This document shows, in pieces, positions 32,820 through 46,000 of a DNA stretch of 64,000 bases. Where the stretch lies: NCBI RefSeq assembly GCF_030704535.1, contig NC_081810.1:4063501-4127500 (forward strand). Direction: 5' to 3'. The notes below the pieces were generated by a model. The model saw nothing but the letters and a program-made list of their open reading frames with translations. It ran no database searches and was not told where the DNA came from. How positions within the stretch are numbered: position 1 is the first letter of the stretch; each line of letters opens with the position of its first letter. A program made the translations under genes and the position numbers. The DNA comes from Vitis vinifera (taxonomy: Eukaryota; Streptophyta; Magnoliopsida; Vitales; Vitaceae).

Positions 32820-35800
32820 TTCTCTTTTAATAACAAGTAAACTTATCCGATCCAATAATTTGATTAGAAAGGAATAAAATGTGTTTAACAAAAAGTTAAA
32901 AACTTCAAATTTGGGACAAAGAAAAGGAACATGAGAAGAGTAAAAAATGATGGTTCCAAGGTTAGCTTCAAATTTGGGACAAAGAAAAAGTTGATGGTTC
33001 CAAGATTAGATCTATACGGCTACCAACCCCAAAAAAAAGAATTTTTTTTTTTGAAAAAGTATGAAATCTTGTAAGAAACCCAACCAACGAGAAACAAAAA
33101 AGTTATTCGTCTTATATCTTATATTTGAATTAAGAGGTAGATTTAGAAAATAATCCTTTCCTCCCTAGTTCACATCCTACTCACCAAATCATCTTGAGAA
33201 AATTTTAGCATCTCCACGAAAAATAAAGAAGAAAACATGATAAAGATCTATTTTAAAATCAAAAGACCTGAGTACATTTGATCTTTTACGTTCCACTTAT
33301 CAAAGACAAATTTTAAGCATTCCCAATAAAAATATCATTAACCTTACCTATTATTTTATTTTATTTTTTCAAATAAAATTTAATGTGAAGGAATTTTTTT
33401 TTACTCTCATCGTCTTTTTCTTAAGCCATCCAAAACCTTATGTCTCTCTCCTCATTTCTCTTACTTTCTTTCATTTTTACTCTTCCTTCATTTAATTTTC
33501 TCCCACTCTATCTATCTTCTTGGAAAACTTGTGTTTCCAGTCTATGATTAGGAAAATATATGATTTTGGAATCTTACATAAGTGAAATATGAGATTTCCT
33601 TGTTAACGGGAAAATATTATATTTCTCATGCACGATATACTATTTACATATGCATTTCCAAAATTTCCCTTTAATGTCTCCCTGTTAATAGCTACCAATG
33701 TCCATGTCAACAGGAAGGTGTGCAATTTAATAAACACCAAAATCTGAAACTTAAAGTTATCAACCATATTCCCAAAGCCTTCTTCATCTCATTTTGGTCT
33801 AACCCTAGTGTGTCTCTCTTCATGAGCTAACTATCCAAACTCGATAGTCATCTTCCGAAAACCTTCAACAAAGCCAAAGTTGACCATATCTTCATATTTC
33901 TTTATTAAAGGTGGAATTTTTTTAAGGTTTTTGGAAAACAAAGTGGAACTTCCTCTTGTTTTGGATTAATCAATCATAGGTGAGTTTTCCATTTAAGGAT
34001 TCATTTGGCTGTTGAGAAAATATTGGAACTGAAGGTCTTATATTTTGGGATTTGTTGTATTTTGATTCATTTTGGCATGAATGAAATAGAAGGAAAATTT
34101 GTTTTGCTTCAAAGAAATTTTCAGAGGGAGTGAATTTTGGAAATGAGAATGGTTGTTTTCTGTTGTTCACGACCCTGTGATTTAGAATATTTGGGATTTC
34201 TTTTTTATATATCTTAATTTTTTATGTTTATAGGGATAGTTATTTGTGGGGAATTGTTGAGGAAATTTTTTTTGAGAACCGCACACATCATTAGAATCAT
34301 ATTTTTAATGATAATTTTTGTACCAAGCAACTCATATCAGCTACAATGATACAATTGGAAAAGATGATACATGAGACAAATACACACAATAAGAGCAAGT
34401 GGGATGAGAAGCCTGAATGAAGACCTTTTTGGTTGTTCTGTATCTTTTTTATGTTTTCTTTCTTCAAGACAAGATGACTCAATTATGTTTTTTGTAGCAT
34501 TTTTAGATGAATGTTAGTATGGTCTCTATGGAGAAAGGTGAAAAAAAATATTGAGGATAGGATGAGGAAGGAAAATATTATTTTATTATTTTATTTTATT
34601 CCCATTGTCCTATAAAAATTTTTAAAATTTAATTTTCTTTTTTTAAGACATTTTCATGGATGATCAAACAAAGAGAACAACTTTTTACGAATTAGAAAAA
34701 TGCAGGGTGTACAAGAAGATGTTTTGGAGAATGTCTGGAATGTAGGAGTAGATACCTTAGAGAATGCTTGGAAGGTTGAAATATGAAATGGAAATGACAA
34801 CCAAACCCATTGTGCACCCAAGACAAATGACACATTAGAATCATCAAGAACAAAACATAAGCCACTTTTTTTTTTTTTTTAAGAAAGAAAACTTAGGATT
34901 TGTATGCAAATTGTTTAAATAATAGTTCTTATTATTTAAAATAGAAAATAGTATTTTTACTTAGAAAATATGTTTAATAATTTTTTTAAGAAGATGAAGA
35001 ATGATATGAGAATTTGTGTATTGTATAAATGTATAGTTTCTTTTAGGGAAAATAAGTCAATAAAATTGTTTTTTCATTATTTAAGTTCCCAATAAAGGGT
35101 TTTTTTTATAAAGGTTTTGAAAAAATTTGCACAAAAATAATAAAGAAAAAAGAATTCCTATAATTTTATTGTCCATGATTAAATTATAGATGAAGAAAAT
35201 TTCTTAGCTCTTCTTATCTCTTTTTATAATTTTTAATTACATTATTTTTACATTATCCAAATATAATTTCTATAAACAAAAAAACATAATTTAAATAATT
35301 AGAAATTTATTTTGGCTTATATTGACAAAATTTGTACATATTAGCTTTAATTTAAATTTGAAATATGCTAAAATTTAATTTGCCTAGATATAGTTTTTAG
35401 CTTTACATCTCAACTAAAATTTATTCCAAAGCTTATGATGTGTCAAAAATTCTCAAATTGTGTTATGTTGTGAGCTTTAACAAACAAATTGTCTTATGCT
35501 CTAAACGTTTGAGTCATCATTTTCAATTTAACAAAGTTGATAATAATAGTCACATAGTACCTATGAACACTACGAGAAATACATTACTAGACATTGATAT
35601 TCATAACACATTTTCACAACCTATGTTAAACTAGATATTACAATAAGCAAAATACATGCTACAAAGAAGCCAACAAAGAAACTGATTACATATGTATATG
35701 AAATATTTTATAAGAAATGTTGATCATCAACTGCATGTTCAAACTTTGATTTGCCAGTTGATGAACATTCATCACTTCTCTTCCATCTTGGTGCATAGAA

Positions 35801-36142
35801 CACCCAAGCTCGGACAACTTCCTCTCTAGAAGTATATGCTTTGTAAACACTCCCCTTATGAAGGAGCACATTCTTTTGACATTCAACCTAAGAATTGTAT
35901 ACTCCATGTCTGTGACCCACAAACACTACATAGTATGTTTGTATGTTCGTCATTTGATGACATAATTGTTGTTGGTTAATTTTTGATAATAAATCAAGTA
36001 ATGACTATTGCAAAAGATAGTATAAAACGTGTATAATTCACACATGTATACCACATTTTAGGATAATAATAGTGATTATTAACTACAAAATTAAAAATAT
36101 AACAAGTAATGTCTGGGCTTTAAGGTCTGAGACTTCGGATAG

Positions 36143-36247
36143 GTAGTACCCAACTTTAACTAATGTAGTACCTAAGATTGGTTAAAGTAGTACATAAGGT
36201 AAATTAAAATGGTACATAAGGACTATTAAGGTAGTACCCAAGATACA
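36143..36247. repeat. 22-bp tandem repeat, ~4.7 copies
   Basis: The phrase gtagtacc or a close variant (gtagtaca, atggtaca) starts at 36143, 36165, 36187, 36209 and 36231, an exact 22-base period. Each copy continues with an A/T-rich spacer (for example taagattggttaaa). It sits in intergenic DNA about 1 kb upstream of the AK6-type gene. Confidence 0.85.
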
Positions 36248-37296
36248 GTCCCCAAAATAACAATGCGACTTGCAATCGGATATGTTGTAAGTTCCATCTG
36301 AATTCAATACAACTTGTAGGTCATATGGTTATTTACGAATAATATGGTTCCCAACATAAAAGTTCAAGTCCACCAACAACTCCAAAATCGTTGATGTGCT
36401 CAATTTAAAAAAAAAAAAAAGAACAAAAGAACTAAAGAACAATAAATGAAAATTATTTACCTTCAGATTTCGGTTTGGGGTTAGGGCAAAATACGACTCA
36501 ATGACAGGAAGAGATATCCTGTTCACAAAGCTAATATTTTGGATTCTAGCTTTCCGTTCCGATACGTGTTGTTGTAGTAAATTTACAATCACAAATGCGC
36601 CTCTTGAAGTCGTCTTTTAACCGGACGTTCTTAGGATGGAATGCTCCATTTCATTGCACATTTATGTGGACAAGAAATAAACATGCAGGTTGGAGTTTTG
36701 GATTAATGGTTTTTTTCTCTCAAATAAGACAATTTTTAGGAATTTTTAGATGGGTCTTAGGATCATATGGATGATGAAACCAAGAGAGAGAGAGAGAAAT
36801 GTTCCCAAATCAGATAGAAGAAAAGTTTTAGATTAGAGAAATTACAACTGGTTGTTGAGTTGGGTAATTTTTCATAGGTTTCAAATTCAAATTTTTATGT
36901 TCTAAAAATTTTCAATCTCTCATGTGACATGGAAGGCTTCCTGCTTATGTGGAGACAGGGTTGCAGTTGACATGGAGGGGTAATCTAGGAATATAAAATG
37001 GAGTTGCACGATAAATATAATATTTTCCCCCTTGACAGTTAAATCTCATATTTTAGTTGACTGGAGTTTGATTGAACACAACTTTCTCAAGAAAGAAGGA
37101 AATAAAAAAAAAGAATTTAATATTTTTTTTAAATATATAACGTAATTTATCATTATTTTTATTTTTATCATTTAATTATTATTAAATTAATTTCCTAAAA
37201 ATAAAGAGTTAAAAAGAAAATTGGCCATATTTCTTTGGGTAGAACCTAAAAAGCTAAAACCTTGTACTAAACCCTAAACGAGACTCTGCGGCGAAC

Positions 37297-38951
<1,655 letters not shown>

Positions 38952-41173
38952 TCACAATGACTGATGGCTTTGAAGGGGGGCATTAGCTCTTCTTCTGTGA
39001 GGATGTTCCCATCAGAGTGGTTTTTGCTTGAACCAGATTCTTGGTTTTTTGTTTTTATTTTTCCATCTTTTCAATCTCTGTGTTTTAATATGGAAGTGAG
39101 TGAAGATATTTCTATAAATCTTTCAACATATCATCATGTAATTTGTACGAGATGATAAATGTACTCTTTTCTACAATTCTACCTCTCCATTGAAGTCTTC
39201 AGCGGATTTTGGCTCGTGATTGCTCACACAGGACCCTGAATTTTCAGAACTTTTGCTGAGCTTTGGATTGTTGCAAGGAACTTGTGAGAATGCTGAGAAG
39301 TGTTTTTTGAGGGAATGGGGACTAGCTAGAGCTGGTATGGAAATTCAACGGGCGCATATGCGGCTAATTTGCAAAATAGAAACATACAAATATACAATCA
39401 CATCAAGTAAAGTTTTTGTGACATTTGAGATGGTTTCATTACTCAAAAATGTTATATAAGGAGAGGATACATTTTCTTTCATCTGTTCTTTAAAATAAAA
39501 AAATAATAGTATTTTCATATAGACTATGTTTGGTTTTGAGAAAAGTTTGAAAGAAAATGCGAGAAAAAGAAAATAACGAGAAAAAGTAGAAGGAAAATAG
39601 AAAAATATTATTTTTATTTTTTTTACTTGTTTGACTTGTCTATATAAAGATTAAATAATTTTAAATATATAAATTCTTTAATAATTTAATTATATTTGAT
39701 ATTTTTTAAATATTTTTAATGATAAAATCAAATATGAGAAAATAATTTTTTTTAGTATTTTTTTTGTCCTAATACTTTTTGGAAACCAATCATAATCATG
39801 AGATATCGGAACTGGTATTGAATAAAGCATATTTTCTTTCTTTTGTTTTTAAAATTATAAAATAGTAATACTATTACAGAAGATATTAGAATTGGTTCTA
39901 AAATTTGTTTTAAAAAAATTAAGATATAAAAAAATTGTGAATTTAATTTTTTTGTAAAAAAATGTTTTATTTATATAGAATTTTTTTATTTTTTTAAAAA
40001 AAGAAAGAAATGAATCCAAATTGAAGACTTATTTGTTTATTTTTTAATAATTGTGAGGACCACTTATAAACCGCCGGGGGACCTGTTTTGAGGAGTGCAT
40101 TTTGGAGAGTGGCTACAAAGACTGAGTGCGACGTTAGGTAATTTTCTTTGACCTAGATAGTCTTAATTTTTTCAGATTCAGCCACCTCTACTTGTTCTGC
40201 TCATGAATTTTAAACTGAAAAAAAAAAAAAAAAAAGATTTAGAAGATAAATATTTGTATGAAAAAAATAGGATGGCAAATTTGGTTTTCTTAATTGAAGA
40301 GGCGCATTCAGGCTTTGGCACCTAGGTCGTTTGTTAAAAGTTAAAACGCCTATAGACAGTACGACGCCCACGAACATGCCCCAAGGAAAGATTTGGGACC
40401 GAATTAGAAGAATAGAAGCGATGGATTGCACTTAAGCAGTTTGTTGAAATGCCCAAAAAAACAACCCCATATAGGTATATGAAAAACGCAATGTTAAAAC
40501 TAGGTGTTTGATTCTTTATTTGGGGTTAATAAAGTATTCTTTAGATGAGCTGGACATGTGATGCAATGTGTAGTTTATGGTGTTTCCTTCTTGACCAACT
40601 GAATGGAGCTTGAAAATTTTATAGGTCACCGACAATAATGCAGAGTGTCGTTTGCATGCTTATCAGGGGTTACTTCATTGAACTTGGAATTTTTGGAATG
40701 AACTGTTGTTGGTTCTTAACACTGGATTTGTTTAGTCTAAGAGAGGAATAAGCTTGTGGATTGTTTATATGACTTGCAATCAGATAATAAAGTTGAGACA
40801 TTGATGCTTGAAAGCATATCCCATACTACATAGCCAGCACATTGTTTTTCTGCATTAGGAATCATTCACCAATTTATATTAGTATGTTATTTACACTTAA
40901 GACTGTGACTATACTTGTAAGAGACATTCACAATTTGCCCCTCACAGGTGAAACAGAATCCCCTTTGCATATGCTGGAGGGAATAGACTAGGAGAGATAT
41001 TCTAGAGCAGCACCTAGCAGCAAACAATTTTTACTGGGCAAAGGATCAGCCCATTGTTGATATCCCGTCTGGTCTGTCTCTCTGTTTCTACCTCTCTGAA
41101 AAATGATAGATTTTTATAACTCATTGTTTTATCAGGGAGACAACACAGACACCATTTGGGGAATTCTGCAACC
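38952..41173. other. intergenic DNA between AK6 and the hydratase gene
   Basis: The first few hundred bases are 3' UTR of the AK6-type gene. A MITE-like element lies near 39522-39797. A poly-A run is at about 40219-40235. The final hundred or so bases include the 5' UTR of the hydratase gene. No gene is seen. Confidence 0.5.
39522..39797. mobile_element. diverged MITE-like element
   Basis: It starts gactatgtttggttttgag and ends ggaaaccaatcataatc, an imperfect inverted repeat like the Tourist-type copies at 23.8 and 31.7 kb, with a similar length (about 276 bp) and A/T-rich interior. No clear target-site duplication remains. Confidence 0.5.
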
Positions 41174-41978
41174 ATGCTCATCAAGCGTCTAGTTTCGAGC
41201 TTTGTTCCCTCTTCGGGATTTTCTTCATCAGGAGGACCACGAATATTAAAGACTGGAGACATTTTGAGGCAAACAAGGACATTTTCAGAGCTTGATGTTC
41301 TTGAATACGCGAAAGTGAGTTATGATTCAAATCCTCTGCATTTTGATTCCAAGTGTGCCCAAAATGCTGGATTTGAAGCCCAACTTGTTCATGGAATGCT
41401 TGTTGCTGCCTTATTTCCGCGGATCATTTCTTCTCATTTTGTGAGTCACTCTTTAAGCCTTGGTTTGTTGATTTGTTTACTAAGAAGAAAACGGTATTTA
41501 TCTAACTACAGCAAGTAGAGGAAGAAAAAAAAAAATCAGAATTTTGCTTACTAAACAAAAAATTGGTGGTTTCTTCACCATTCAGCATTTCTGTGCTTCA
41601 GCTATTTTGATTTAAGGCTCAGATGCAAGAGGCCGAGTTTCTGAAATTACTTGGTGATTTTGTAGCCTGGAGCTATATATGTTTCTCAAAGCTTGAACTT
41701 CAAATTGCCGGTTTATATTGGAGATGAGATTGTTAGCGAGGTTCAAGCAACCAATATAAAAGAAAGCAAGAAGAGATATGTGTAAGCTGCATCTACTATA
41801 CTGTGGAAGCTCTTCCATTTTTTGAATTTGAGGAAGTTTATAGTCTGTCTTGAATTTTTGGTTGTGATGTAGGACAAAGTTCGCGACCAAGTGCTTCAAA
41901 AATGGTGGGGTTCTTGTTATTGATGGCGAGGCTATGGCAGTCTTACCAACACTAGCTGTGGAAGAGGCTTCAATGTAG
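41174..41978 (+). CDS. mtHD: mitochondrial 3-hydroxyacyl-[acyl-carrier-protein] dehydratase-like protein (MaoC/hotdog), 3 exons
   Basis: Exons are 41174-41440, 41666-41781 and 41873-41978, with GT-AG introns, in frame to 489 nt (162 residues), close to the Arabidopsis mitochondrial enzyme. The open frame extends upstream only to a TTG, so the ATG at 41174 (aaccATGC) is the start. Residues 1-24 are rich in Ser, Arg and hydrophobics, as in a mitochondrial presequence. The hydratase-2 motif YDSNPLHFD gives the catalytic pair D51 and H56, and LVHGML follows at about 71-76. The enzyme removes water from 3-hydroxyacyl-ACP in mitochondrial type II fatty-acid synthesis, which supplies lipoate precursors. 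The gene is convergent with the tRNA ligase gene. Confidence 0.93.
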
Positions 41979-43059
41979 TGACTGATGAAGCTGTTTAAGA
42001 AGATGAACTCCACCTACTTGAGATGTAATTAATTGCCTAAAACATGCTCAATCTTGAAGATTATTTGATCTTATGTTACAGAATCTCTGTGAATTTATCA
42101 GTACCTTTACAGTGGTTTATATTAAGTGGAGTTGATGAACTTAGCACATGTTTAATGCTAATATACACCTCTGATACAAACATAGAACCATTTGTTTTGA
42201 AGCAAAGCCTGTTTATGGGGCAGTTTCGTGTACCCTGTCAAATCCCATCTAACTAATTTTGTCGGTTATGACCAAATGAGATATTCTTCTCCAGTTCATA
42301 CGGTTTATACTTGCCATTTTGAGGAAATAGGCAAGTTTCTGGCACCGTTTTTAACCTTAGAACATAATTTTAATTCAAACTCTTGAGCTAAAAACTTCAC
42401 CTGTTCTTATGCGTCGATTCTCTGGGAACATCTTCATAGAATCTTCTGCAGAAGGTATTTCATATCTGACTCCACTGTTGGCGCTCTATCATCTGATTAA
42501 ACAAGCGATAAAGCTCTTTAACAGTTGAAAAGCGTTTTAAGCTACAACAAAGATGGGCTGATACATACACATCAGTGGCACTGCCACCATTTCAACCTCT
42601 AATACTTGTCATAATTATAAGTGGTTAAAATAATGCATGCGTCATTTAAAGTAAAATTTTCATTTCTTCTCATAGCAGTGAATAAGGGGAAAAGGGTTCA
42701 TAGACTTCCTGCCTCCTGATATTGATTCAAAACACTGTACATGGCCTCTGGATGTTTCAAGCAGCGAGCTGTGGCTTCTGCTTTCTTAAAGTAAAACTAC
42801 ATTACGGTTTCTTTTCCCAACAATGAGTATGCAACTTGCATACACGTCCATTTCCATACAACAAAGCTACACAAACTTTTAGTCAGCTGAAGGATATAAC
42901 CGTATGTGCCTCTTATTTGCCTAAATACACAAAATTGTGCAGGAGTAAAATCTGAGTTCCACCAAAATCCTCCCACTTAAATCTCAGCATTTTCTTTACT
43001 TGGTATAGCAAAACTACAACAGAGTTCTTTGATTGTATGAGTAAAATGAGAAAGCAGAA
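41979..43059. other. convergent 3' region of the hydratase and tRNA ligase genes
   Basis: The 1.1 kb between the stop codons of the two converging genes should hold both 3' UTRs. The open frame at 42044-42256 has no recognisable domain. No RNA gene or repeat is apparent. Confidence 0.55.
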
Positions 43060-46000
43060 CTAAAAAAATTCCAGTGTGCCTGAGATGGTGATAGGTGGGC
43101 TGATATCAATACGAGTTGCAGTTCCCTCTGAAATCAGTTCTGGTAACATGTTGGCTTCCTTGGGTGCAACTCCTGCACCAGTCCATAAGGTAACATGAGG
43201 CCACTGGTTTTTCGAAGTTATCCTCTCACCATCAACAGAGCCAGGATAGGCTTCCAGTGCAGCCATTTTATCTGAAAAGAGCAGAGCAGTAAAATCCACA
43301 GGGACCTGTCGATTGAGGAACAGGCCGTAATTGGCAACAGCTGTAACACCATGACTTCTCTTATGAGCAAGAGTAACATGAGCATTCCTAAGGCTGTTCT
43401 CCAAATGCTTGTCCTTGAAGAAAGCTTCTACCTTGGGATTCTTCTCAGCCAACTGATTCAATAAAATGAGGGTCAAAATAAGGTTATAAGTAGTAAATGT
43501 GCTTGAAATTTAGGGGTGGGCAAAATCTTTAATCCATCCCCAGAAATATACATAATAAACTCAAAGCTAAAACTGAACAAGCATTCTTATTCTTAGAATG
43601 GAGAACATACTTGTATTAAGTAGATAACAAAGCAAGAGGAGGAAAATACAAACCACTAAAGAAGTTTAAAAGCTCGGGAGGCAGAAAAGTTGCAGGACCA
43701 AACGACCTCATCTAAATTTACATCACCTATTAGCTAAGAACTTCTCCCCCATCCAGGGTTGAGCATATGGGTTTATTTCATCAGGGTTTCCTAATAGGGG
43801 ATTCCAGTGGGAGTTTCTGCTGGGGCTTATTGGCATCTGCTGTTTTGCAGGCAGTCGTGTTTTAGTTTCGTTTTGAGTGTTGGTTTGAAGGATAGCTCAG
43901 CCTTCCCTGTACCAAGTTCCATTTCTATTTCCATTAGTAGAATTCAGGTTTCCTTTGTCTAAACGAGAGTGTTTTAAGTCCCCAAGTTAGCCCAGAAGAC
44001 ATTCCAGGCCATTGTTCAAACTGGCTTTGGCCCCTTTCATTAATTTTCCATATTTTTTTAATCATCCAAATGAATAAGTGGTGGAGATTATGTTTGGATT
44101 AATTTGGTCTTATCTCTTGGCATGTCAAATTCATGAGGGCAGTTAATTCAACAAGACATCTAGAATCCAGGTCTATATTCCTCTTCATAGATGTGGAATC
44201 CAGTCAAGTAAAATGTGCTAGATATATCCCTACATAGTTCAACAAGACCTTAGACACGGTCTTGGATAAATAAATGTTATCTATATCTGATTTTAATCCA
44301 TTAGGGCTATGGTTAATTGGCTGAATAGGATATAATATTCTTGAACATTATATCTAATATAATATGCATACCATGTGAATGTTTGATTAGCCACAGAAAT
44401 AAAAATTGGAATGGAAAACAGAAAATAAATTATTTTCCGATGTTTGATAGTTTAAAAAAATATAAAAACTCACATTTAGCATCATTTAAAGATCTCTACC
44501 TAATTTATTTTTCAATAGCTAATTTTTATTTTTTATTATGATATTAATAATTAAAATATTCGAAGTTTTATAAATGGATTATATTACATTTCTGAACCAA
44601 AATTTTAATTTTTTAATTAAAACTTTTGTTTTGCAAAGTATCTAACATGAAAAAAACTAAAAAATAAAAAATAAAAGAGAATATATGAGAAGTACAATTG
44701 ATAATCTATGGAATAAGCATATCACATCTGTTCCCATGGGATTTGAAGGTCCTGGGTCCTTCTCAGCAGATCCAGACTCAGAGCAGACCATGCAGGACCA
44801 AGGCCCCACTCAAGAGTCCACTCCATTATTGTTGGGCAGAGAATGCTGTCCCCTGAACACCTCAAACTTGGGAACAACTTGACCAAAGGAAGGGCCATGA
44901 CTCCATGCCCATACACAAGTATCCGACTAGGACCACTATCTTTGACAAGGCTTTATGGAAGCACACGAGAAAAGTTCACTGCTGCGAGTTTGTCTACTCC
45001 TGTGAGCGACAACTCCTGTTGTACCTCCTATGAATGGGAGGGCGAGCTGGAGGGGATGGAAACTATAACCTCTTCTGAGCAGCCTAGATGGGAGATGCCC
45101 CCCTTGTGCAGCCTTTCAACTAGTCATGGAGGTCCATTAGTAGGATCCGCCTCTTGCATGTCCTCTGGGCAGATGCTTGGTTTATCTGCTAACCAAACGA
45201 GTTGCGATAACCAAACAATGCGGTGAGGGACATGTATGCCTAATCTTGTCCAGCAAAGAAAGTGGACCTTTGTGCTCGGGTTTGGAGCAAAGTCCCCTCT
45301 TGCTGCTTTCAATTCCTCGTCACCTCACTTTAGCCTCCTCATTGTGGACCTCTTCCTATACCTTAGTATCCCTGAGGGACGATATGCTCACCAAGGACAA
45401 GTGGTTGGGTGCGCTGCATCAGAGTATCTATTGAACAAATCTCTCAAGGTGCAACTCAACATGATGTTTTCAGATAATTGGACCGGTCATGCAAAAAAGT
45501 TACTTGGTTCACGGTTCATTGATTGAATGGGTGGTTTAATCATAGTCCAATTGGTGAATATATAATTTATATTTTATCAAATTTTAAAATAATTATAAAC
45601 TTTAAAAAACATATATAAAAAAATTAAAAACCAATAATATTTATATTTTCATCTTTGATATTATCAAATTATATCATGGATAAATATAAATATATTAACA
45701 TTTTAAATTTTATTAATAAAACATATAATATTTAGATGCGATGATATATATTGAAAATAGAACGAAATTTATTTTATTTAATTTTATCTACAAATTAAAA
45801 TTTATATATTCTATTATTTTATAATTTTAAAAAATATTATCATTTTATATTATTATTATAAATTTTTTTGAAAAAGAATAGATTATTTTATAAATTATTT
45901 TGTAAGTTTATAAAAAAAAAAATATTTTATACATTGTTTGGTAATTTTAACAAAACAGATAATCAGCCCAATCGTCAAATGACTGAACACTCAGAAGGCT

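Larger units (their letters stand above)
30971..37296. other. long gene-poor AT-rich intergenic region
   Basis: The first few hundred bases are the promoter side of the receptor kinase. Beyond that I see no gene: only the MITE-like element at 31.7 kb, the (TC)n tract at 32.76 kb, the 22-bp repeat at 36.14 kb and poly-A/T-rich DNA. The open frames of 60-90 codons on either strand (for example 35686-35922 and 36329-36592) show no domain. Confidence 0.55.

Noticed and set aside
35569-35600. CACTA-like terminal word (cactacgagaaatac)
   Set aside because: No matching inverted end or 3-bp target-site duplication was found nearby, and no transposase coding is present.
41156-41173. Upstream extension of the hydratase frame
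   Set aside because: It starts at TTG; the ATG at 41174 matches the family N-terminus.
44843-45526. Overlapping 85-127-codon frames in the RNL intron
   Set aside because: Several frames overlap in the same GC-richer block with no domain and no homologous frame in the related copy at 47.6 kb; most likely repeat DNA.
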